Part shown: piece by piece, positions 59,699-64,000 of the stretch
How the letters are laid out: each line of letters opens with the position of its first letter
Numbering within the stretch: the first letter of the stretch is position 1
From: Linanthus parryae
Lineage: Eukaryota; Streptophyta; Magnoliopsida; Ericales; Polemoniaceae
Reading direction: 5' to 3'
DNA: 64,000 nt
Assembly (NCBI GenBank): GCA_023055425.1
Contig: JALGPY010000004.1
Coordinates: forward strand, 21,227,718-21,291,717
Made by a program: the position numbers and the translations under genes
The notes under the pieces: generated by a model
The model's input: only the letters and a program-made list of their open reading frames with translations
Told to the model about the DNA's origin: nothing
The model's database searches: none

Positions 59699-60995
59699 CT
59701 AAATACAATAACGTAATGCCTCCAAAAGGATTGGATTGTCTATTTGTTGATCCCTCTCCAAAAAATACTCAATACAATCCTTAACAAGTTGCTTGTCCAC
59801 TTCCAAGTCCCTAGGCAACATGCCTATTGCTTTGTGGTGTTGATTACCCATGTCTGGTTGTTTGTACTTGTTGTGTTCCCTTACCTTCATCATTTCTACC
59901 ATGCATTGTTGGATACTAAGAAACATATCATCAAGTGTTTCTGGTTTGAGTACCTCAAATGCCATCTGCACTGCTTCAACCAACTCCTCAATGCTCTCTG
60001 TTTGAATCTCCTGTTACAGACTCTGAATTGAGCAGAAAATCTCTAAGTCATTTAAATTTGTGTCTGGACTTCTGGTGGTTGATTAAACAGTGTTATGTTA
60101 AATCCATCACTTGTTGCAGCAGCTCTGAATTCACGCTCGTCATCTGATACATGACAAGGAGTATTATCATGTTGTATCTTGATGTCTTTGGAAAGACGGT
60201 CAGACAATTCCTATTGATTGTTGGTATTATTTGATTGACGATCATGCCTCTGATCACTGTCATGTTCGCTCATGGTACTAGTCTCATCTCTAATGTACCC
60301 CTTAGTGTGTAGACATAATTTCTTAGTGTTGCATATTCTTCAACAAATGGCAAAATTCCTAGTCTGTCATCTCATAGTACTTCACCATTTTCACCATAAT
60401 GGGTCTACTCACTACAGACATGAACAATAGCATTGGTATAAAAGCCTTTGAATTTGATGTGTAGTATGGTGCGACCTCATTTGATAGCAAAATGAACCCC
60501 TCTATTAGTTGCTTGAGGTAGAACCATTTTTCATCAATGTGTACAATGATGAACATTCGCTTGAACTTTATAACACCTGTGATATCCATATACAGTGCTT
60601 TGATACATAATTTTAGTCTTGCCAACATGTGATGTTGATTAAGTGCAGGCTTAACAGCACTAGTTCTTGATCTTAGATATCCTTTAGTCTTCCATTTTCC
60701 AATTGATGATTTGGAGGTCCGATAACTTGCTGAAAAATGCACATGATTACATGAACAATTTGGCCAAAAAAAATTATTGCATGATTACATAAACCTGAGA
60801 GTCTCTCAATTGGTATTTTAATGTTCAAGTGTGGTTGAGTGGACTAATTGTGTGATGCTACTACTTTGACATTAGCTACATGAACAATTTGGCTAAAAAT
60901 AGACATGTATTGCATGATTGCAAAATCTGAGAGTATTACCTCCAAGAGCTCTTATTGTCTTTCTCCACTTCAGATCTGTGTTGGTGATTTCTTGG
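59699..60995 (-). pseudogene. Mariner-like transposase, decayed
   Basis: Read right to left. An N-terminal helix-turn-helix fragment (RKTIRAL near 60960) ends at a donor-like GGAG/GTAATA, then an acceptor TTTTTCAG at about 60732. After it come SYRTSKSSIGKWK and the first catalytic Asp in HIDEKWFYL (about 60522). Then GILPFVEEY near 60340, and the second Asp in QHDNTPCHV (about 60140-60165). The third catalytic region (PPEVQTQ..., near 60050-60080) is disrupted by a stop. The family C-terminus (LDDMFLSIQQCM, MLPRDLEVD) is at 59983-59699. Stops and frameshifts make it inactive. Mariner ends were not found; the right side is cut by a copia LTR stub. Confidence 0.75.
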
Positions 60996-60996
60996 C

Positions 60997-61227
60997 TGTA
61001 TTGGAATAGGTGCCCTAGAGGCAATCTAGTTTAGTATGAACAATAAATTGGCGAGGACATTCATTGTATTATTTATTGGATATTTAACATAATGAAGTCC
61101 TTAGATTTACAATTGTGTTGTTTATCTTAAATATCCCTAGTCCCTTATAATGATTAATGATACAATCATCTATAGACTAGTATGGGGTTGGATTGATATG
61201 AATATATCATGATCCAACACATGGGTA
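60997..61227 (+). repeat. Copia LTR stub of the A/C family
   Basis: It starts TGTATTGGAATAGG and matches, in reverse complement, the first about 230 bp of the A and C LTRs (TAGAGGCAATCTAG). It is cut at 61227 by the Athila-like LTR. Confidence 0.8.
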
Positions 61228-62995
61228 TGTGATAACTCTGTATTAGAGTTATATTTCTTCTACGTTTTTGTACCGTTTTGTGTGAATTTTGGGTAGATTA
61301 TATTAGAAATACACTATGAACTTGAGGAAATTTAGTAAGTTTAGCTTTGAGCGATAAATTGTAAATCCGGGCGTTTCTCGCTTTTTTTATGCTATTTTTC
61401 ACGTTTGATCACACGGGTGTGTTTCGTGTTGTTTTGAAAGGAAACGTAACTTCGGAGACTGAACGAAGAGTAGAAACGGACTTCGGAGATTGAGACAAAG
61501 CTCGGGATTGGTCAAGAAAGGAAAAGAGATGAAGTAGGCGCAGAAGAAAGAATACAAGTTCAGCAGATCACACGATCAGCAAAACTGAGGTCGTGCAATC
61601 TGGAGCAAGACTTGGAAACAATCCGGAGAAGAAACTTGAAGAACTTACTGTTTTCACGATCTAAGTGGATGATCGTGCGATCAGCTAAGCAGGTCGCACG
61701 ACTTGATATTGCAGATCGTGCGACCTGACTTGGTCCTTAGAAATATTTCGTGCGATCTGAGGCAAGAGGAAAGCCGATCGCACGATCAGCTTTAAGGAAA
61801 TCGTGCGATCTGCTGAAGCAAAAACTACACGGACGAAGGAAAAAAAAGAGAGAGAGGCACGGGTTGCTTCTCCTACTTGATCTAAACTACGTAGTTTTGG
61901 GGGGTGTTTATTTCCTTAAACTAATTGAGGAATAATAAAACAACAACAATGAATAGAGAAGAACTCTTTCAACGTGAGGCAAGAGGCAACGGACGCACGC
62001 AAAGAGGAGGACTCCTCCTCCATTGAAGCTCTAGGATTCATCTTCTTATTCTTTCAAATCGTGTATGGAGAAACTACTGCACTTTGTTTGGTTGATCTTT
62101 ATTAACTAGAATTTTTGCTAGGCGTCTCTATGACAGCCTAGGGTTTATGTAGACGGTGATTTTCCGGATTTCAGACTTTGTTTCATGCGTTTGGATTTGA
62201 TTCTTCAATTGAATGTTATTTTCTTGAACTTGTTGTTGATCTTAGTCTGTTGACACGATCAGGATATTATTTGATATTCAACAAAATTAGGGTTTATTTT
62301 ATGAATCAATTCATTTCTTAAAGTTAATATTCATTCTAGTTACATGTTCTTCTACGCTTAATCTTTAGTACGAATGGAGTAGCTACCCGGACGTGCTAGC
62401 TAATTAGATGAGTGCACGATAGTGACTCAACCTAATTGTGAAGAGAACTTGAACACAATCCCGAATCACCGAGACCGAAAAGGAAAAGTGTTAGGATTGG
62501 CCTAGTGTGGGTAGATTCGGTAGGATTATTCAGCTGTTTCGTGAAACGGTGGACCGACAGGGCCCGTTATCGTACCAGTAGATGACCTGCTAGAACGGAC
62601 CAGTAGACAACATGAGACCGAGAGGAGATTTTAGTCGACCGAGACGTAAAATGACATGAGACCGATAGGAGATTGTTAGTGCAATTATCCGGCTGAACTA
62701 GAATAGAATTGAGATGTTACATAGCTGAATCGGAAATCGTCTACAGCCCTAGGTGATCTAGAGATCGCCTAGTTTCTCCAAACTTGTTTCTTAAATAAAA
62801 ATACAAAAATATTAGATTAGTTGTTATTCAGTTCATAAACAATCAAATATTTCCTCTTGGTTACCGTACTCTAAATTAATCTAATAGCTAAATAATCTCA
62901 AGTCTGTCCTCGTGGGATCGATAACTCGGGGTTGAAATACCACCCCTATATTACTTGACCGTGCACTTGCGCTTACGCGTTAAGAAATCGCGTCA
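61228..62995 (+). repeat. 5' LTR of an Athila-like Ty3/gypsy element
   Basis: TGTGATAACTC start and GCGTCA end, 1768 bp, immediately followed by an Asp-tRNA primer site. Length and primer fit Athila/Tat elements. It holds a cluster of GTGCGATC-type motifs (61560-61815). The second LTR lies outside the window. Confidence 0.75.
61560..61815. repeat. Array of TCGTGCGATC/GATCGCACGA motifs in the Athila LTR
   Basis: About nine copies of a 10-15 bp motif (GATCGTGCGATC, GGTCGCACGAC, TTCGTGCGATCTG and similar) in both orientations within 255 bp, followed mostly by AGC or TG. Confidence 0.7.
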
Positions 62996-63001
62996 AGTTT
63001 T

Positions 63002-63019
63002 TGGAGCCGTTGTCGGGGA
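63002..63019 (+). other. Primer binding site, Asp-tRNA type
   Basis: TGGAGCCGTTGTCGGGGA; two mismatches to the complement of the plant tRNA-Asp 3' end (TGGCGCCGTTGCCGGGGA). Confidence 0.8.
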
Positions 63020-63165
63020 CAGCGGTAGATTATTTAGTTAGGGATTAGTTTAGATTAATTTTATTTCATTTTAGTTTTATTTTGTTCTATTATCTATCTC
63101 TGTGCTTCACGGGTGTCTTGTGAGTCTGTTTTTCAGGAACGCAGGAAGCAAGAGACGATATAAGT

Positions 63166-64000
63166 ATGTGGAGCGAAGACTGTTATTCGGGTCCCCCCTA
63201 CTGTTTTCACTGCAGGGGTAACCATAAAGAAGAGGACGCATGCATAACTTGGTGCTTTGTATGCGGCATTTGGCACGACACTCATGTCGAGTACATACAT
63301 TCCAGCTTCATCAGCATCAGGAAGACTCGTCGGCGGTTATTGCAGAACGGCGTAGTATTATGGAGGACATCGAAGTGTGCGCTAAATTTTTGTACATAGC
63401 TGCACAATTACCACAAGAGGGTTGTGCCACAGGTAGGGAATACGTGAGGGAGATGATGGAGAGGATAAAGAAACGAATAGAAAAACTGTCAACACGAGGG
63501 GAATCTAGTATTCAAGAGCCACAAGAGGAGCCCTTGCCATATGACAGTGAGCCTCATATTGCATCATCACCACCACAAGTGGAAAAAGAGATACCTGAGC
63601 CGAGCAAAGATTGCAATGTCCAGGAACTATTGGTGGACTCTGCCATTTATGAGGACTCAGACTCTGATTCAGACTGGGGTGGACCTTTGTGCCCAAGACG
63701 GGAAGATCTATCGTATTGCAAGCCAAGACCGCAGGCGCCCTCACATCCTTGGCATGAATGGGAAGAAACCGACATTGGAAGCCTCTGGAGTGCTGACGAT
63801 GAAGCTGGTGAAACACTTGTGCTCAGTGCTATTGAGGTAAAATCCCCAGCTTTGATTAATGATGAATTCTCCAAATCTTATTTCACGCAAGTCTGCGACG
63901 ATTTGGAAAAATTACTGTATGGAGATTCTTATGGGGAAGAACGTGATAAGAAACTTCCAATCTCTTGTTCTATGGGCGATTCTATTGATCATCCATATGC
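63166..64000 (+). pseudogene. First ORF of the Athila-like element, frameshifted, partial
   Basis: An ATG at 63166 (MWSEDCYSG) opens a frame with a Cys/His cluster (CFHCRGNHKEEDACITWCFVC, then H), a likely zinc-binding motif. That frame runs to 63399, but a second frame, open from about 63250 and holding ATG at 63360 (MEDIEVCAKF), continues to the window end. One base lost or gained near 63250-63330 would join them. The second part is acidic with DSDSDSD near 63660 and a basic helix (MMERIKKRIEKL). It lies where Athila/Tat elements have gag or a leader ORF. I do not recognise the CA-domain here; gag proper may start beyond the window. Confidence 0.5.

Overview
This window is repeat-dense nuclear DNA of a flowering plant, most likely a eudicot. 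The evidence is the set of element families: Ty1/copia elements primed by initiator-Met tRNA, Tat/Athila-lineage Ty3/gypsy pieces (one with an Asp-tRNA primer site), a plant L1-type LINE, Mutator-like, hAT, Harbinger-like and Stowaway elements, a plant mariner-like transposase and a Helitron. The species cannot be named from the sequence. I found no intact ordinary host gene, rRNA, functional tRNA or CRISPR array.

Layout. 1-5447: 3' part of a Tat-lineage retrotransposon, with a spliced plant-mobile-domain (PMD) gene on the minus strand, then a polypurine tract and LTR on the plus strand. 5448-10075: decayed Sirevirus-like copia element G (minus) with its 5' LTR. 10080-12619: leader and 5' LTR of copia D (minus). 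12620-14480: plus-strand copia H remnant. 14481-17640: minus-strand copia J remnant, split by a 2.0-kb poly(A) retroposon with its own 364-codon ORF. 17822-23529: a 5.7-kb Mutator-like element with 90-bp terminal inverted repeats (TIRs) and a 9-bp target-site duplication (TSD), but no transposase; it contains gypsy debris. 24861-27305: a Harbinger-like shell with a nested hAT MITE. 27690-29388: LINE remnant. 29389-37702: copia A (minus), long LTRs. 37703-48582: copia B (plus), with copia C (minus, same family as A) inserted in its 3' LTR. 49643-56372: a Helitron with a probable captured gene fragment and a young copia element F (minus, 271-bp LTRs) nested inside. 56615-57688: two MITEs. 58470-60995: a broken acidic ORF, tandem repeats and a decayed mariner-like transposase (minus). 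60997-61227: copia LTR stub. 61228-64000: 5' LTR, primer binding site and first ORF of an Athila-like element running off the window.

Relationships. Almost everything is nested. Insertion order can be read where TSDs survive: C went into B (TSD CTGTT), F into the Helitron (TSD TTTTA), the 2-kb retroposon into J (TSD of 14 bp), and the hAT MITE into the Harbinger-like shell (TSD of 8 bp). A, C, D and the stub at 60997 belong to one copia family with about 1.4-kb LTRs and a 1.2-1.7-kb untranslated leader. The points most worth a second look are the spliced antisense PMD gene of the Tat element, the retroposon that carries an unrecognised ORF, the Helitron cargo, copia F with TA..CA termini, the hAT MITE holding two head-to-head tRNA-like promoters, and the copy-specific GC-rich motifs shared by LTR and leader in copia A and D.
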